Source: Saururus chinensis
Lineage: Eukaryota > Streptophyta > Magnoliopsida > Piperales > Saururaceae
Assembly (NCBI GenBank): GCA_035235625.1
Contig: CP141140.1
Location: 52,447,351-52,511,350 of the forward strand
Reading direction: 5' to 3'
DNA: 64,000 bases
In this document: positions 62,901-64,000 of the stretch, in pieces
Layout of the letters: the number at the start of each line of letters is the position of its first letter
How positions within the stretch are numbered: position 1 is the first letter of the stretch
Translations under genes and position numbers: made by a program
The notes under the pieces: model-generated
Database searches by the model: none
What the model was told of the DNA's origin: nothing
What the model saw: the letters and a program-made list of their open reading frames with translations, nothing else

Positions 62901-64000
62901 CCAACTTTTAGAGGCTCATCCTAAGGTACCTATGGTTTTTTTGGATTTTGGAATTGTGCCTCACATCTTAATGAACTATTTTTTTCTTTCTTTGTATGTT
63001 ACTGCATTTGTGATAAGTTATGTTGCCTATATGTGAACGTTTTTTTCAAATACTTATTTGATTAATAATTCAAGAGTTCAGTTTTAATTTGATATTTTTG
63101 TTTGTCCTCTATTCATTTGTTTGAAAGAATTTTTATTTTGGTATATAAATATGTTTTATCTTTTGCTTAACATTGAGGCCTGCCATGAAATCTCTTGAGA
63201 AGCAAGTTATCAATGCTATGAGAAAATATTTAACAACTTTTTCCGATAAATTAAAGAGGCTTATATAATTTTTCCTATATCTTCTTAATTTGACAAAACA
63301 GTACATCTTACCCACTACAACCTTAGCTATTATAGTAAATATTGGCTTCAAGAATTTTAAACTTTCTAAGACTGCATACTGTTTTCTGCATGTCATTTGT
63401 AAAAGCTTTTGGTGGTTATGGTAACTCAGCATTGACTTCATACCTGCAGTTTTCTTCAATCCATGATGATAGGGGGTGAAATATCTCCATTATGTACAAA
63501 AGAAACATATTTGAATTGGGATGAAAAAATCACATTTTCATTCATCCAATTATGTACAGTTGGTTTTGGAATTGCATATGTTAATTAGTTCTTAACTTTG
63601 CTTTAAGATGTGTATTATTTTCTTACTTTAGCATTATACTACATATTTCATATTAGTTGGTTTTGTACTAAATGTTGCTGTTGACAGATTGTACGTGTCC
63701 ATTATCCTGGCCTGCCAAGTCATCCAGAATATCACATTGCCAAGCGGCAAATGACTGGTTTTGGTGGTGTGGTTAGTTTTGAGGTAAATACCTAACAATT
63801 ATTGTTTTTAACTGATTTGAATATGAACATTATATTTATGTAAAAAAAAAACTGACATTAACGTTTTCATATGTAGGTACTAGGTGACTTGGAGATCACA
63901 TCAAAATTTATTGATGCTTTGAGAATCCCTTACCTTGCGCCTTCATTTGGAGGCTGCGAGAGTATTGTTGACCAGCCTACCATCATGTCTTACTGGTACG
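59948..64000 (+). CDS. CGS1: Cystathionine gamma-synthase, chloroplastic (5' ten exons)
   Basis: Exons: 59948-60431, 60804-60907, 61031-61104, 61205-61373, 61479-61538, 61630-61833, 61920-62006, 62818-62925, 63688-63783 and 63877 to about 63995, all GT-AG and in phase. The gene runs off the window. Exon 1 encodes a Ser/Ala-rich plastid transit peptide and the MTO1 region (ARRNCSNIGVAQ, residues 78-89). Later exons encode the PLP fold of the Cys/Met-metabolism family: YGRYGNPTTETLEKKI, LASGMTASTVMLMALVPAGG, TDCYRKTRVF, FFTESPTNPYLRCVDI and VDGTFATP. HSATKFIAGHND contains the PLP-binding Lys. The enzyme joins cysteine with O-phosphohomoserine, the first committed step to methionine. One irregular choice: the exon 5 donor is AAC|GTCAGT, required by the VSLFF frame. 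Confidence 0.96.
60179..60214 (+). promoter_or_regulatory. MTO1 nascent-peptide regulatory region
   Basis: Codons 78-89 read ARRNCSNIGVAQ, followed by VVAASW with Trp at 95. In Arabidopsis CGS1 the equivalent RRNCSNIGVAQ peptide and downstream Trp stall the ribosome when S-adenosylmethionine is abundant, triggering mRNA decay. All the residues I recall as critical are present here, so the feedback should operate. Confidence 0.88.

Overview
The window is nuclear DNA of a flowering plant. Its few genes have GT-AG introns and plant-specific products: chloroplast cystathionine gamma-synthase with its plant regulatory peptide, xyloglucan fucosyltransferase and a lipid-transfer-type protein. Most of the sequence is nested transposable elements with recognisable plant-type termini. 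I cannot name the species. All element boundaries, target-site duplications and splice sites were read by eye.

Three genes look intact. A two-exon lipid-transfer-like gene lies on the minus strand (32586-33155). A two-exon GT37 xyloglucan-type fucosyltransferase lies on the minus strand (45076-48670). The 5' ten exons of cystathionine gamma-synthase lie on the plus strand (59948 to the window end), including the MTO1 arrest-peptide region. The genes are unrelated in function and far apart, so no pathway cluster is suggested.

Layout. 1-9.5 kb: anonymous repeats and one 3.4-kb solo LTR. 9.5-20.6 kb: three copies of one roughly 3.3-kb solo-LTR family; one sits in inverted orientation inside an older copy, with a perfect CTTAT duplication. 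21.2-23.7 kb: CACTA (En/Spm) ends rich in AGCGACGC hairpins, around a broken beta-1,3-galactosyltransferase gene and a prolyl-oligopeptidase fragment. 25.8-29.2 kb: a transposase-like relic, a small hAT MITE, a long AT microsatellite and a third CACTA end. 34-36.7 kb: another solo LTR. 36.7-43.1 kb: a decayed autonomous hAT element, interrupted by a foldback element that is itself split by an LTR. 53.1-59.6 kb: a nest of an inverted-repeat element, a hAT-like element and a Pack-MULE carrying fragments of at least four host genes (GH31 glycosidase, WOX4-like, cationic amino-acid transporter, PRA1).

The two most unusual objects are these. First, the galactosyltransferase exon was split by a CACTA insertion, and its two TGA target-site copies now lie about 1.8 kb apart on opposite strands, which records a later inversion. 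Second, the Pack-MULE at 54394-57818 has a 9-bp target-site duplication and terminal inverted repeats of roughly 0.7 kb that include part of a captured gene.
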